Assembly: GCA_023667845.1 (NCBI GenBank)
Contig: JAMPIU010000095.1
Location: forward strand, 103,863 to 167,862
Reading direction: 5' to 3'
Length of the DNA stretch: 64,000 nt
Source: Dehalobacter sp.
GTDB lineage: Bacteria; Bacillota; Desulfitobacteriia; Desulfitobacteriales; Syntrophobotulaceae
In this document: positions 42,753-52,053 of the stretch, piece by piece
Layout of the letters: every line of letters begins with the position of its first letter
Position numbering within the stretch: position 1 is the first letter of the stretch
The notes under the pieces: model-generated
Told to the model about the DNA's origin: nothing
Databases searched by the model: none
What the model saw: only the letters and a program-made list of their open reading frames with translations
Made by a program: the position numbers and the translations under genes

Positions 42753-43922
42753 ATGCGTATGATATTTGCAGACCGGATGAACAGACTGGGCAGTGAGACG
42801 GCTTTTGAAATGCTGGCGAAGGCCAATGTTTTGGAAGCGCAGGGAAGGGAAATTGTTCACCTTGAGATTGGTGAACCGGATTTTCCGACGTTGCCCAATA
42901 TCATAGAAAAAGGAATGGAATGCCTGCGGGCCGGCATGACAAAATATACACCTTCTTCAGGCCTGCTGGAGGCAAGACAGGCGGTTGCGGATTATGCGGG
43001 CAAAAAAAGAGGCTATGAAATCGACCCTCAGGAAGTGGTCATGACGGCGGGCGGCAAGCCGATTATGTTTTACGCCATTTTGGCTACGGTTAACCCCGGA
43101 GATGAGGTCATTTATCCGAATCCGGGTTTCCCTATTTATGAATCCGTCATTAAGTTCGTTGGCGGGGTACCGGTACCGATCCCGCTGCGTGAAGAGAACG
43201 AGTTCAGAATGGATATCCAGGAATTCAAATCCCTCGTGACAGACAAAACCAAAATGGTGATTATCAACTCGCCGCAAAACCCAACCGGTGGGATGCTGAC
43301 GAAAGAAGACTATCAGGAAATCGCCGATTTTTTGGCCGACCGCAATATTGTGATTCTCTCGGATGAGATTTATGAAAATGTCGTCTATGAAGAGCCGTCA
43401 TTCTCGATCTCTTCGCTGCCGCATATGAGAGAAAAAACAATCATACTGAACGGATTCTCGAAGACCTATGCGATGACCGGCTGGCGCGCCGGGTACGGCA
43501 TCATGCCGAAGGAAGCCGCCCAGCAAATTGGCAAGCTCGTTGTGAACAGTACTTCCTGTCTGGCAGGTTTTACACAGATGGCTTGTATTGAGGCCCTGAC
43601 AGGACCGCAGGATGAAGTCTTGAGAAGAGCAGAGCAATTCAAAATCAGAAGGGACCGGATCGTTGACGGACTGAATGCCATCAGTGGGGTTACCTGTCTG
43701 AAACCACGCGGTGCCTTTTACGTGTTTCCGAATATCAAAGCTTTTGGAAAAACCAGCAAGGAGATGGCCGAGTACCTGTTAAACGAAGCAGGTGTTGCGA
43801 CCCTCTGGGGCAGTTCGTTCGGGGAATACGGCGAAGGATATCTGAGGATTTCCTATGCGAATTCCCTGGAGAATCTTGAAAAAGCTGTAAGCCAAATTGA
43901 TACTGCTCTGAGGAAGTTATAG
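42753..43922 (+). CDS. PLP-dependent aminotransferase, class I/II
   Basis: 389 residues, aspartate-aminotransferase superfamily, subgroup Ib. Motifs: HLEIGEPDFPTLPNI, YTPSSGLLEARQAVADY, PLP-binding NSPQNPTGGMLT, the YENVVY region, the Schiff-base lysine in NGFSKTYAMTGWRAGYG and the C-terminal arginine in YLRISYANS. Likely substrates are aspartate, aromatic or branched-chain amino acids; specificity cannot be read from sequence. It sits alone before a 19-bp-stem hairpin at 43960-44004. ATG 42753 with GATGGAG upstream; ATG 42759 also possible. Confidence 0.93.
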   Translation: MRMIFADRMNRLGSETAFEMLAKANVLEAQGREIVHLEIGEPDFPTLPNIIEKGMECLRAGMTKYTPSSGLLEARQAVADYAGKKRGYEIDPQEVVMTAGGKPIMFYAILATVNPGDEVIYPNPGFPIYESVIKFVGGVPVPIPLREENEFRMDIQEFKSLVTDKTKMVIINSPQNPTGGMLTKEDYQEIADFLADRNIVILSDEIYENVVYEEPSFSISSLPHMREKTIILNGFSKTYAMTGWRAGYGIMPKEAAQQIGKLVVNSTSCLAGFTQMACIEALTGPQDEVLRRAEQFKIRRDRIVDGLNAISGVTCLKPRGAFYVFPNIKAFGKTSKEMAEYLLNEAGVATLWGSSFGEYGEGYLRISYANSLENLEKAVSQIDTALRKL

Positions 43923-43959
43923 TTGATGTTGCTCTGAAAAAGTTATTATAGATATTTTG

Positions 43960-44004
43960 AACCAAACTAACGGTGCAGTATGAGGCTGCACCGTTAGTTT
44001 GGTT
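43960..44004. terminator. long perfect hairpin after the aminotransferase
   Basis: AACCAAACTAACGGTGCAG (43960-43978) is perfectly complementary to 43986-44004 around a 7-nt loop. There is no T-tract on the plus strand, so it may terminate poorly or stabilise the mRNA end. Confidence 0.6.
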
Positions 44005-44179
44005 CGCCCTGTATTTCAGGTAACTGAAGAGAAGAGCATGAAATAGCATAGTAAAGCATACGGAAGGATCCAGAAGATAGCAGAGAGATTCCAAGGGATA
44101 TATCGGAGCACAAAGAGCCAGAAAATTCAGAATAATTTAATATATTCTCAAAAAAGTTTAGGAAATTGTTGCAATATTG

Positions 44180-44208
44180 TTGAAATTATCGAAGCAAGTC
44201 CTTATACT
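44180..44208 (+). promoter_or_regulatory. sigma-A promoter of the ech-hyp operon
   Basis: TTGAAA (44180-44185), 17-nt spacer, TATACT (44203-44208). The start would lie near 44215, giving a ~160-nt leader before echA. The leader contains a GGTTT...AAACC hairpin (~44220-44241) and no clear riboswitch. Confidence 0.7.
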
Positions 44209-44377
44209 AAATACTAAACTTGGTTTGAAATGAGTATGAAACCATATTTTATATTATTTGGAAAGGGGGACATAATAATTTGCAGAAAGCAGAATAAGAA
44301 CTGGGCACCTTATTTTGCTATCAAGTTCATGATTGAGGTTAATAAATGATTTAATAATTGAGGGGAAAGAGGACACT

Positions 44378-46270
44378 ATGAACACAGTGCTATTTCTTAT
44401 TTTGTTTCCAATTGTTGTTGCACTGCTTTTGCTTATCCTGCCGCAGCCGGCTGTCCGGAAAGTCATTGTGGTGCTGTCAACAATCATTCTGACTGTAGCA
44501 TCAGTATATCTGGTTGTTCAGTATTTTAACACAGGGACAGTATTTTTTAATCTGGATAATCAATATATTGATCTTGGAATATTTGCTATTGAGATCATTC
44601 TTGCAGTCATTGTCATTGGGATTTCGCTGAAATACAAACAGTATCTGGCTGGGCTTTTGATGCTAACCAGTGCTGCAATTATGATATGGTTTGAAGGTTC
44701 TTATGGGGAAGAGATCCAGACATCGTATAATTTATTTGTTGATAACCTCTCTTTGATCATGACACTGATCATTGGAATCATCAGTAGTTTGATAGCCGTA
44801 TTTGCTATCGGCTATATGAAGGATTATCATCATCATCACAAGGAAGTAAAAGACAGGACCCCATTTTTCTTTTTTGTTGTCTTCGTCTTTTTAGGAGCGA
44901 TGTATGGGGTTGTTTTTGCCAACAATCTGATGTGGCTCTATTTCTTTTGGGAAATCACCACATTCAGTTCATTCTTCCTGATCGGCTACAGCCGTGAAGA
45001 AATTGCGGTTAAGAATGCGTTCAGGGCTTTAAACATGAACCTGCTTGGCGGACTTGGTTTTTCCATCGCCATTGTTTACTTATTTATCAATGCGCATACG
45101 ATTGAGCTGAACATGCTGCCGGAGCTTGCGTCTACCGTAGTGCTTCTGCCGACAGCGTTACTTGCGTTTGCCGGGATGACGAAATCTGCCCAGATGCCGT
45201 TTTCTTCCTGGCTGCTCGGTGCGATGGTTGCGCCGACCCCTGTTTCCGCACTGCTCCATTCCAGTACCATGATTAAAGCCGGCGTGTACTTAATCATCAG
45301 ACTTTCACCGGTTTTTGCTTTTGTTGACGGTGGTTCAATGGTCGGACTGTTTGTCGCGATGGTTGGGGCGGTGACATTTGTCCTGACAGCCTTTATGGCC
45401 ATCTCCCAGTCGGATGCCAAACGTGTACTCGCGTATTCGACGATTTCCAATCTTGGCCTGATTATTGTTTGCGCGGGCATTGGGACCTATCAATTGATGT
45501 GGGCTGCGATCATGCTTGTGATCTTCCATGCGATTGCCAAGTCTTTGCTGTTCCTGTCTGTAGGTACAGTCGAGCATAACATCGGTGACCGTATCATCGA
45601 GTCCATGGACGGACTGATTACCAAAATGCCGAAGATTGCGATTGGAATGGTCATCGGGATTGCGGGAATGTTTCTTGCTCCGTTCGGTATGCTGATCAGT
45701 AAGTGGGCAGCGCTCGAAGGGCTGGTTACAGCAAATCCGGTACTCACGGTATTTGTGGCCTTTGGAAGTGCCGCAACTTTATTCTTCTGGACAAAGTGGC
45801 TTGGTAAGCTTTTGATGGTGAAAGAAAGACCGCTGGAATTCCAGTCAAAGGTCCCAGGGACAGAACGCTTCACGCTGACTACGCTTGCTATTTTGACAGT
45901 TGGGGTTTGTCTGCTGTTCCCGCTCATCTCGAAATATTCTCTGGAGCCGTTTATTGCGTCCATCTATAATCAGACCTACCTACTGGATCAGGGAAATGTC
46001 ATTATTCTGCTGATTATGGTTGGCCTGATGGTCGTTCTGCCTGTTGGTCTGTCGTTCACGTACAAGAATGTTCAGTATAAGCCGCAATACCTGGCGGGAC
46101 TCAATACTCCCGAAAAAGAGAAGTTTTATGGTTCTCTGGGTCTTACAAGAGAAATAACGATGAGGAGTTTCTATCTGGAAAATATTTTCGGTGAGAGCAA
46201 ACTGTTTAAACTTGGTGTTGTAATCAGTATTGTTCTAATCATCATAATGTTTGGGGTGGGGATCATATGA
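44378..46270 (+). CDS. echA: Ech-type hydrogenase subunit A (NuoL/MrpA-like)
   Basis: 630 residues from ATG 44378 (AAAGAGG upstream). Fourteen or more membrane segments, including the proton-antiporter core: LWLYFFWEITTFSSFFLIGYS, TKSAQMPFSSWLLGAMVAPTPVSALLHSSTMIKAGVYLI (the conserved K and P of NuoL-type antiporters) and MAISQSDAKRVLAYSTISNLGLI. This is the ion-pumping module of a group 4 [NiFe]-hydrogenase, coupling electron flow between ferredoxin and protons to ion translocation. Order A-B-C-D-E-F matches Methanosarcina and Desulfovibrio ech operons. Starts a gene-dense operon; echB overlaps by 4 nt. Confidence 0.95.
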   Translation: MNTVLFLILFPIVVALLLLILPQPAVRKVIVVLSTIILTVASVYLVVQYFNTGTVFFNLDNQYIDLGIFAIEIILAVIVIGISLKYKQYLAGLLMLTSAAIMIWFEGSYGEEIQTSYNLFVDNLSLIMTLIIGIISSLIAVFAIGYMKDYHHHHKEVKDRTPFFFFVVFVFLGAMYGVVFANNLMWLYFFWEITTFSSFFLIGYSREEIAVKNAFRALNMNLLGGLGFSIAIVYLFINAHTIELNMLPELASTVVLLPTALLAFAGMTKSAQMPFSSWLLGAMVAPTPVSALLHSSTMIKAGVYLIIRLSPVFAFVDGGSMVGLFVAMVGAVTFVLTAFMAISQSDAKRVLAYSTISNLGLIIVCAGIGTYQLMWAAIMLVIFHAIAKSLLFLSVGTVEHNIGDRIIESMDGLITKMPKIAIGMVIGIAGMFLAPFGMLISKWAALEGLVTANPVLTVFVAFGSAATLFFWTKWLGKLLMVKERPLEFQSKVPGTERFTLTTLAILTVGVCLLFPLISKYSLEPFIASIYNQTYLLDQGNVIILLIMVGLMVVLPVGLSFTYKNVQYKPQYLAGLNTPEKEKFYGSLGLTREITMRSFYLENIFGESKLFKLGVVISIVLIIIMFGVGII

Positions 46271-47124
46271 GTGGAAATTATGCATGGTTAATGGTCATTC
46301 TCTATATCATTCTGGCCCCGTTCATCGGTGGTTTGATTGCCGGGGTGGATCGCAGGATATCTGCCAGGATGCAGAGCAGATACGGTCCGCCGATTCTGCA
46401 GCCTTTCTATGATATTTTTAAATTGATGAACAAAAGCAGTATTGCGGTAAATCCGCAGCAGAGGCTGTACATCATCTGTTTCATCGTTTTTGTAATTATC
46501 TCGGGAGCGATCTTCTTTGGCGGTGGAGACTTGCTGCTGGCGATTTTCGCTTTGACGCTGGCCAGTATCTTCCTGATTATTGCGGCCTACTCTACTTTTT
46601 CACCGTACGCCTATATCGGTGCAGAGAGAGAAATGCTGCAGATCATGGCCTATGAGCCGATGGTCATTTTAACGACTGTAGGAATGTACATGGTGACGAA
46701 AAGTTTTAATGTTTGGGACATCGCAATGTATGACCAACCGCTGCTTTACAGTCTGCCAGGTATTTTTCTTGGATTCCTGTTTATCCTAACCATTAAATTC
46801 CGTAAATCACCTTTTGATATATCGATGTCTCATCATGCGCACCAGGAGATTGTCCGCGGGATTATCACGGAATTTTCCGGGACGGATTTGGCGTTGATCG
46901 AGATTGCCCACTGGTATGAAAATGTCTTCCTGTTGGGTATTGTCTGTCTGTTCTTTGCGTCGAGCCCGATCATTGCCTTGATCCTGGCGATCATCGTCTA
47001 TTTCCTGGAGATCTGGATTGATAACAACTATTCCCGTCTTAAATGGCAGTCCGTGCTCGGAAGCGCCTGGATCGTTGCACTTGTGCTCGGCGTAGGCAAC
47101 ATCGCGTACCTAGCCCTTAGATGA
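46267..47124 (+). CDS. echB: Ech-type hydrogenase subunit B (NuoH-like)
   Basis: 285 residues, eight membrane segments, 4-nt overlap with echA. NuoH-family marks: AGVDRRISARMQSRYGPPILQPFYDIFKLMNK (the RxGPPxxQPxxDxxK motif) and a conserved glutamate-rich loop near KFRKSPFDISMSHHAHQEIVRGIITEFSGTDLALIEIAHWYE. NuoH-like subunits anchor the hydrogenase arm to the membrane and form part of the ion path at the quinone-like cavity. Confidence 0.94.
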   Translation: MSGNYAWLMVILYIILAPFIGGLIAGVDRRISARMQSRYGPPILQPFYDIFKLMNKSSIAVNPQQRLYIICFIVFVIISGAIFFGGGDLLLAIFALTLASIFLIIAAYSTFSPYAYIGAEREMLQIMAYEPMVILTTVGMYMVTKSFNVWDIAMYDQPLLYSLPGIFLGFLFILTIKFRKSPFDISMSHHAHQEIVRGIITEFSGTDLALIEIAHWYENVFLLGIVCLFFASSPIIALILAIIVYFLEIWIDNNYSRLKWQSVLGSAWIVALVLGVGNIAYLALR

Positions 47125-47187
47125 TACTGCTGGCTGGCCTAATGCCACAGACCAACCCCCGATTAATAAGGATTGGAGTGAAATAAT

Positions 47188-47625
47188 TTGTCATACTTGC
47201 CGAAGTCTCCTTGGCTGGTCCATTACGACGCCTCCAGCTGCAACGGCTGTGACATCGAAGTACTGGCTTGTCTGACGCCTTTATATGATGTCGAGCGTTT
47301 TGGCGTTTTGAATATTGGCAATCCAAAGCATGCCGATATTTTTGTCGTGACAGGATCTGTCAATGAACAAAATAAAGAGGTCATAAAAAATATTTATAAC
47401 CAGATGGCTGATCCGAAAGTTGTTGTGGCGATCGGAGCCTGTGCCACTTCCGGAGGAATCTTCCGTGAATGCTATAATGTCCAGGGCGGAATCGATAACG
47501 TTATTCCGGTAGATGTGTATGTCCCTGGGTGTGCTGCCAGACCTGAAGCAATCATTGACGGTGTCGTTCAGGCTTTGGGAGTTCTTGAGGAAAAATATCA
47601 GAACTTGAGGAAGGTGGCGAAATAG
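47188..47625 (+). CDS. echC: Ech-type hydrogenase small subunit (NuoB-like)
   Basis: 145 residues with the proximal [4Fe-4S] ligands CNGCDIEVLACLTP, the GACATSGGIF loop and PGCAARPEAIIDGVV. Carries electrons between the NiFe subunit and the EchF clusters. Starts TTG at 47188 with GGAGTG upstream; 63 nt after echB. The next gene follows its stop directly. Confidence 0.95.
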   Translation: MSYLPKSPWLVHYDASSCNGCDIEVLACLTPLYDVERFGVLNIGNPKHADIFVVTGSVNEQNKEVIKNIYNQMADPKVVVAIGACATSGGIFRECYNVQGGIDNVIPVDVYVPGCAARPEAIIDGVVQALGVLEEKYQNLRKVAK

Positions 47626-47988
47626 ATGACGGAACGTATCATTAATCCGGTTACAGCTGAAGAGCTTGTTGATCGTGCGAAGCAGTATCTGCAGAATGGG
47701 TATCGCCTGATCCAAATCTGCTGTACCAAAACGCCATCGGAAATGTATTTGCTTTATTCGTTTGAAAAGCTGGACTTGACTTTGGAAAATCTGAGATTGG
47801 ATGTCCAGTCTGGCGATACTATTCCGAGTATCAGTGATGTGTATTTTGCCGCGTTTCTTTATGAAAACGAGATTCATGATCTCTATGGTATTAATGTCAG
47901 TGGCATGGCGGTTGATTTTCAGGGGACATTTTACGAGACGGCAGTTAAGCAGCCTTTCAACATAATTGCCGCAGATATGAAAGAATAG
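47626..47988 (+). CDS. echD: Ech-type hydrogenase subunit D (NuoC-like)
   Basis: 120 residues; stop of echC and ATG of echD are adjacent (47625/47626). Contains the 30-kDa-subunit core: YRLIQICCTKTPSEMYLLYSFEKLDLTLENLRLDV...IPSISDVYFAAFLYENEIHDLYGINVSGMAVDFQG, with the E-x-E-H-x-L-Y/F-G motif of NuoC (ENEIHDLYG). Structural subunit linking the small and large subunits. Moderately short for NuoC, normal for EchD. Confidence 0.92.
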   Translation: MTERIINPVTAEELVDRAKQYLQNGYRLIQICCTKTPSEMYLLYSFEKLDLTLENLRLDVQSGDTIPSISDVYFAAFLYENEIHDLYGINVSGMAVDFQGTFYETAVKQPFNIIAADMKE

Positions 47989-48003
47989 GAGAGGGATGGT
48001 AAT

Positions 48004-49083
48004 ATGGGTGAGCGAACAATAATTCCATTTGGCCCTCAGCATCCGGTACTGCCTGAACCGCTCCATCTCGATCTTATTATGGAAGATGAGAAAGTAGTTG
48101 GCGCAGTTCCTTCGATCGGGTTTGTGCACAGGGGCTTGGAAAAGCTGGTTGAAAAAAGAGATTTTAATGAAATGATTTATGTCATTGAACGTATCTGCGG
48201 GATCTGCAGTTTTATTCATGGACAGTCCTATGCCCAGACGCTGGAAGGCCTGATGGGCGTGGACATTCCGCCCCGTGCCAAATATCTGCGTACCATCTGG
48301 GCGGAACTTTCCAGGGTACACAGCCACTTGCTCTGGCTCGGTCTCATGGCCGATGCTTATGGCTTTGAAAGCCTGTTTATGCATTGCTGGCGGATACGGG
48401 AGAAAGTACTCGATATTTTTGAAGAGACCACCGGCGGCAGGGTTATATTTAGTGTATGTAAAATTGGCGGGGTCTGGAAGGATATTGACAACGACACATT
48501 GAATAGAATAAAGGTTATTGTCAAAGACATCGGGGAGGAAGCCAAAGCGGTGACGGATGTATTTGTACGGGACTATTCCGTTCAGAAGAGAACCAGAGGC
48601 ATAGGCGTCGTGACTTATCAGGAAGCGATCGATCTGGGTGCCGTTGGTCCAACCCTGAGGGGCAGTGGTGTTGTTCAGGATATGCGTACCTTAGGCTATG
48701 CCGCTTACGGTGATCTGAATTTTGAGCCAATCGTCGAAAAAGACGGTGACTGCTACGCCCGCACCGTGGTTCGGGTGCGTGAAGTATACCAGTCTCTGGA
48801 TCTCATTCGCCAGTGTATTGAAAAAATACCTGACGGCGAGGTGGATATGAAGGTAAAAGGCAATCCGAGCGGAGAATATATTTCACGTATGGAGCAGCCC
48901 CGCGGTCAGACTTTCTACTACGCTAAAGGCAACGGTACAAAATACTTGGAGAGGTTCAGAGTCAGAACACCAACGTTTGCGAATATCCCGACGCTGTTGA
49001 AAATACTGCCAGGCGCAGACCTTGCAGATGTTCCGGTGCTGGCATTGACCATCGATCCTTGTATCAGCTGTACGGAAAGGTAG
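48004..49083 (+). CDS. echE: Ech-type [NiFe]-hydrogenase large subunit (NuoD-like)
   Basis: 359 residues, catalytic subunit. The N-terminal nickel motif RICGICSFIHGQ (C-x2-C) and C-terminal motif DPCISCTER (C-x2-C) bind the NiFe centre. The protein ends three residues after the last cysteine (CTER, then stop), so there is no cleavable C-terminal extension; large subunits of this type need no HycI/HoxW-like maturation protease. Also IPFGPQHPVLPEPLHLDL and the GFVHRGLEK group 4 signature. Reduces protons or oxidises H2 at the cytoplasmic face. Confidence 0.96.
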   Translation: MGERTIIPFGPQHPVLPEPLHLDLIMEDEKVVGAVPSIGFVHRGLEKLVEKRDFNEMIYVIERICGICSFIHGQSYAQTLEGLMGVDIPPRAKYLRTIWAELSRVHSHLLWLGLMADAYGFESLFMHCWRIREKVLDIFEETTGGRVIFSVCKIGGVWKDIDNDTLNRIKVIVKDIGEEAKAVTDVFVRDYSVQKRTRGIGVVTYQEAIDLGAVGPTLRGSGVVQDMRTLGYAAYGDLNFEPIVEKDGDCYARTVVRVREVYQSLDLIRQCIEKIPDGEVDMKVKGNPSGEYISRMEQPRGQTFYYAKGNGTKYLERFRVRTPTFANIPTLLKILPGADLADVPVLALTIDPCISCTER

Positions 49084-49093
49084 GGAGAGACGC

Positions 49094-49516
49094 ATGGCTT
49101 TTAATGTAATTAACAAGACGATTATGAAAAGTTTATTCAGCAAACCCGCTACAGCGATGTATCCGGTCATCAAAAATGAGTTTTATCCCAATACGCGCGG
49201 CAGCATTGAGATGGCTAAGATAGAAAATTGCTCGTTCTGCGGCATTTGTTCTAAAAGATGTCCGGCCACAGCTATTGAGGTCGGCAAATCCGATAAAAAG
49301 TGGGAAATCGATCGTACCCGCTGTATTGTTTGCAATTTTTGTGTTCAGGTATGCCCGAAAAACTGCCTGAATACCCAAAGAAGTTATACTGCACCAATGA
49401 GAGATAAATCGAGTAAGTTGTTTACTGCATATGGGCCTGTCGTCCAGGAAGTTAATTCCGGGACAGCTGCTCAGGAAAATCATACACAGGTGGGAACAGC
49501 AGAAGAAGATGCATGA
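49094..49516 (+). CDS. echF: Ech-type hydrogenase ferredoxin subunit (NuoI-like)
   Basis: 140 residues with two [4Fe-4S] sites: CSFCGICSKRCPATAI and CIVCNFCVQVCPKNCL, the 8Fe ferredoxin fold of NuoI/EchF. Takes electrons from soluble ferredoxin. The C-terminal ~35 residues (after DKSSKLFTAYG) are low in conserved character. It overlaps hypA by 8 nt, so the operon continues into maturation genes. Confidence 0.94.
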   Translation: MAFNVINKTIMKSLFSKPATAMYPVIKNEFYPNTRGSIEMAKIENCSFCGICSKRCPATAIEVGKSDKKWEIDRTRCIVCNFCVQVCPKNCLNTQRSYTAPMRDKSSKLFTAYGPVVQEVNSGTAAQENHTQVGTAEEDA

Positions 49517-49856
49517 ATATCCGATTACTGAACAAATCATAAAAATTGCTTCTGAAAAAGCCAAGGAGAATAATGCGCGTAGTATTACGCGCATTACCTT
49601 GGTTGTCGGGGAACAGTCCGGCTTTATTGGCGAATCCATTCAGATGTATTTTGACATTATTTCGAAAGACACGCTCTGCGAGGGGGCTGTTCTCGAAATG
49701 GAGAATATTAAAGCCAAGTGGTACTGCCCGGACTGCAATATTCATTATGCGCGTCAGCCGTTTTCTTTTGCTTGCCCTGACTGCGGCAATGATGGTATGC
49801 CAACAAACATTGGAAAAGAATTCTATGTTAAAGATATAGAAATAGAAACAGAATAA
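49509..49856 (+). CDS. hypA: hydrogenase nickel insertion protein HypA
   Basis: 115 residues from ATG 49509; starts MHEYPITEQI, with the essential His2 and Glu3. Zinc-binding pair CPDCNIHYARQPFSFACPDCG. Delivers nickel to the large subunit with HypB. It overlaps echF by 8 nt, so hydrogenase and maturation genes share a transcript. Confidence 0.95.
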   Translation: MHEYPITEQIIKIASEKAKENNARSITRITLVVGEQSGFIGESIQMYFDIISKDTLCEGAVLEMENIKAKWYCPDCNIHYARQPFSFACPDCGNDGMPTNIGKEFYVKDIEIETE

Positions 49857-49871
49857 AAAGGGGGGCCTTAA

Positions 49872-50522
49872 GTGGCTGAAAAAGAAATTCAGGTTGTCCA
49901 GAACATTTTTGATGAAAATGACAGGATAGCCTTTGCGACACAGGAAAAACTGGGTAAGATGGGAGTCTTTGTTGTTAATATCATGGGGGCTCCCGGAGCA
50001 GGAAAGACCTCGAGCATTATTAATCTAATCCAGCAGCTTTCTGAAAATAAAGTATATGTGATCGAAGGAGATATTGAATCGGATATTGACACGGTCAAGC
50101 TCAAAGAGTTAGGTATTGAAGCGATTCAGATCAACACGAATGGAGCATGTCATCTGGATGCGCCTACGATCCAGAGTTCCTTGGACGGATTGTCTTTCGA
50201 CAAGCCCGGCCTGTTGTTCATTGAAAATATTGGTAATTTGGTCTGCCCGGCAGAATTCCAAATTGGTGAGCATATTAAAATGCTGATTTGTTCAGCAGCC
50301 GAGGGCAGCGATAAGCCATATAAATATCCTTTGGCTTTTGAAAAAGCTGATGTGATTTTGCTTACGAAATGTGATTTAAAAACGTATGTTGATTTTAACG
50401 ATGAATTTTTCCTTAAAGGTGTTAGAGCGCTGAATAAAACTGCACCGGTCTTTGAAGTCAACGCCAAAACCGGACAAGGCTTTGAAGATGTTGCGGGATG
50501 GCTGCTGCAGAGAAAAGGCTAA
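49872..50522 (+). CDS. hypB: hydrogenase nickel incorporation GTPase HypB
   Basis: 216 residues from GTG 49872 (GGGGGCC upstream). Walker A MGAPGAGKTSSI, switch regions GDIESDIDTVKL and NTNGACHLDA (metal-binding C-H), LLFIENIGNLVCPAEF (G3-like with the second metal cysteine), and LLTKCDL (G4). There is no N-terminal histidine-rich nickel-storage tail, as in most Gram-positive HypB. GTP hydrolysis drives nickel transfer from HypA. Confidence 0.95.
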   Translation: MAEKEIQVVQNIFDENDRIAFATQEKLGKMGVFVVNIMGAPGAGKTSSIINLIQQLSENKVYVIEGDIESDIDTVKLKELGIEAIQINTNGACHLDAPTIQSSLDGLSFDKPGLLFIENIGNLVCPAEFQIGEHIKMLICSAAEGSDKPYKYPLAFEKADVILLTKCDLKTYVDFNDEFFLKGVRALNKTAPVFEVNAKTGQGFEDVAGWLLQRKG

Positions 50523-50596
50523 GGACATTCTTTGCTTTTTTAGGTGAACCATAATAGAATAACTACTAGCGGCATTTAAACAGGGTGGTGAACGAA

Positions 50597-50821
50597 ATGT
50601 GTGTGGCTGTTCCTGGAAAAGTAGTGGAAGTAAATGATTTTACCGGCAAGGTTGATTTCCAGGGAAATATTATCGATGTCAATATGGCCCTGGTGGATGC
50701 CCAAGCAGGTGATTACGTGCTGGTTCATGCAGGATGTGCTATTGAAGTCATTCAGAAGGACACTGCTGATGAGATTTTGGAGTTATTTGCAGAATTGGAG
50801 TCACTGAAATATGAATCTTGA
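50597..50821 (+). CDS. hypC: hydrogenase maturation chaperone HypC
   Basis: 74 residues from ATG 50597, giving MCVAVPGK with the essential second-position cysteine that forms a complex with HypD. Starts at 50585 or 50588 would bury that cysteine, so they are unlikely. Carries the Fe(CN)2CO unit to the large subunit. It ends overlapping hypD by 11 nt. Confidence 0.94.
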   Translation: MCVAVPGKVVEVNDFTGKVDFQGNIIDVNMALVDAQAGDYVLVHAGCAIEVIQKDTADEILELFAELESLKYES

Positions 50822-51857
50822 TAAGATACTGAAAGAGCTTGCCGGTGATCATCAGGAGCTTAAAATCATGGAAGTATGCGGAACTCATACTTCCTCAATC
50901 TTTAAAAACGGCATACGCAGTCTGCTTTCTCCAGAGATCAGGCTTATATCCGGCCCTGGCTGTCCGGTGTGCGTAACTCCGGCTTCCTATATTGATAAAG
51001 CCATTGAATGGGCCTTAACACCGAACTGTGTGCTGCTTACCTTTGGCGATATGATGAAAGTGCCGGGCTCGGAGAAATCTTTAAGTGAAGCCAAAGCAGA
51101 CGGGGCCAGGGTCGAGATCATGTACTCACCGCAGGAAGCGCTCAAAAAGGCCGCAGCTAACCCGGAACTTACGTATGTGATCGCCTGTGTCGGCTTTGAG
51201 ACCACGATTCCATCTTATGCGCTAGTTATTGAGCAGACGGAGCGTTCCGGTCTGACGAATATTAAGTTTTTAACTGCGCTGCGCAAGGTTATGCCGGCTC
51301 TTGATTTTATCTGCGCCACGGATAATGAAATATCAGCGTTTATTGCGCCGGGGCATGTCAGCACAATTCTTGGTTCGCAGGCCTATGCTGGTTTGGCGGA
51401 GCAGTATATGAAGCCTTTTGCCGTAGCCGGCTTTGAAGGGGAACATATCCTGATCGCAATATATGATTTGGTCAAACAAGTCGAAAATCATAAACACGAA
51501 GTGCATAATCTTTATCCTTCCGTGGTTAAGCCCGAAGGGAACGCGGTTGCGTTAGCCTATATCAGCAATTATTTTGAGTCTGGACCGGCTTTTTGGCGCG
51601 GGATCGGAGTTATTGAGGATTCCGGTTTATACCTGAATCAAAAATACCGGAAATACGATGCCGGTTCGGCCGATCTTACCGGTGACGCTGCTCAAAAAAC
51701 GACGAACTGCCGCTGCGGCGAGGTTATCCTTGGCAAGATCAACCCTGACGAGTGCCCAATGTTCGGTAAGGCCTGTACACCGGCCAAAGCGCAGGGGCCC
51801 TGTATGGTATCGTCTGAGGGTACCTGCGGCATCTGGTTTCGGTTTACCAGAAAGTAA
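50811..51857 (+). CDS. hypD: hydrogenase maturation protein HypD
   Basis: 348 residues. Motifs: MEVCGTHTSSIFKNGI, the redox GPGCPVCVTP, and the C-terminal [4Fe-4S] region CRCGEVILGKINPDECPMFGKACTPAKAQGPCMVSSEGTCG. Scaffold on which the Fe(CN)2CO group is assembled with HypC and HypE. It overlaps hypC by 11 nt. A tandem 9-bp repeat lies in the spacer to hypE (51931-51982). Confidence 0.95.
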   Translation: MNLDKILKELAGDHQELKIMEVCGTHTSSIFKNGIRSLLSPEIRLISGPGCPVCVTPASYIDKAIEWALTPNCVLLTFGDMMKVPGSEKSLSEAKADGARVEIMYSPQEALKKAAANPELTYVIACVGFETTIPSYALVIEQTERSGLTNIKFLTALRKVMPALDFICATDNEISAFIAPGHVSTILGSQAYAGLAEQYMKPFAVAGFEGEHILIAIYDLVKQVENHKHEVHNLYPSVVKPEGNAVALAYISNYFESGPAFWRGIGVIEDSGLYLNQKYRKYDAGSADLTGDAAQKTTNCRCGEVILGKINPDECPMFGKACTPAKAQGPCMVSSEGTCGIWFRFTRK

Positions 51858-51930
51858 TCCATCCATATATTTTGTAAGTAACGTTTAAACGTTGCTTATG
51901 AGAAAATAAGTCGGGAAAATATACTAAGAA

Positions 51931-51982
51931 GATAGATAAGATAGATAAGATAGATAAGATAGATAAGATAGATAAGATAGAT
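51931..51982 (+). repeat. tandem 9-bp repeat (GATAGATAA)n, 5.8 units
   Basis: Perfect head-to-tail copies of GATAGATAA at 51931, 51940, 51949, 51958 and 51967, with a partial sixth, inside the hypD-hypE spacer. A CAGGCtaagcaGCCTG hairpin follows at 52013-52028. Confidence 0.95.
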
Positions 51983-52053
51983 ACAGGAAGATAGTTTACA
52001 GATGGACTCAGGCAGGCTAAGCAGCCTGTAATGAAAAATGAGTAGGTGAGTAA

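Noticed and set aside
47281..48384. Long minus-strand reading frame (367 codons) across hydrogenase genes
   Set aside because: It is antisense to three well-recognised ech genes; its translation has no coherent domain and depends on their codon bias.
51931..51982. Tandem repeat considered as a CRISPR array
   Set aside because: Units are 9 bp with no spacers; simple sequence repeat only.
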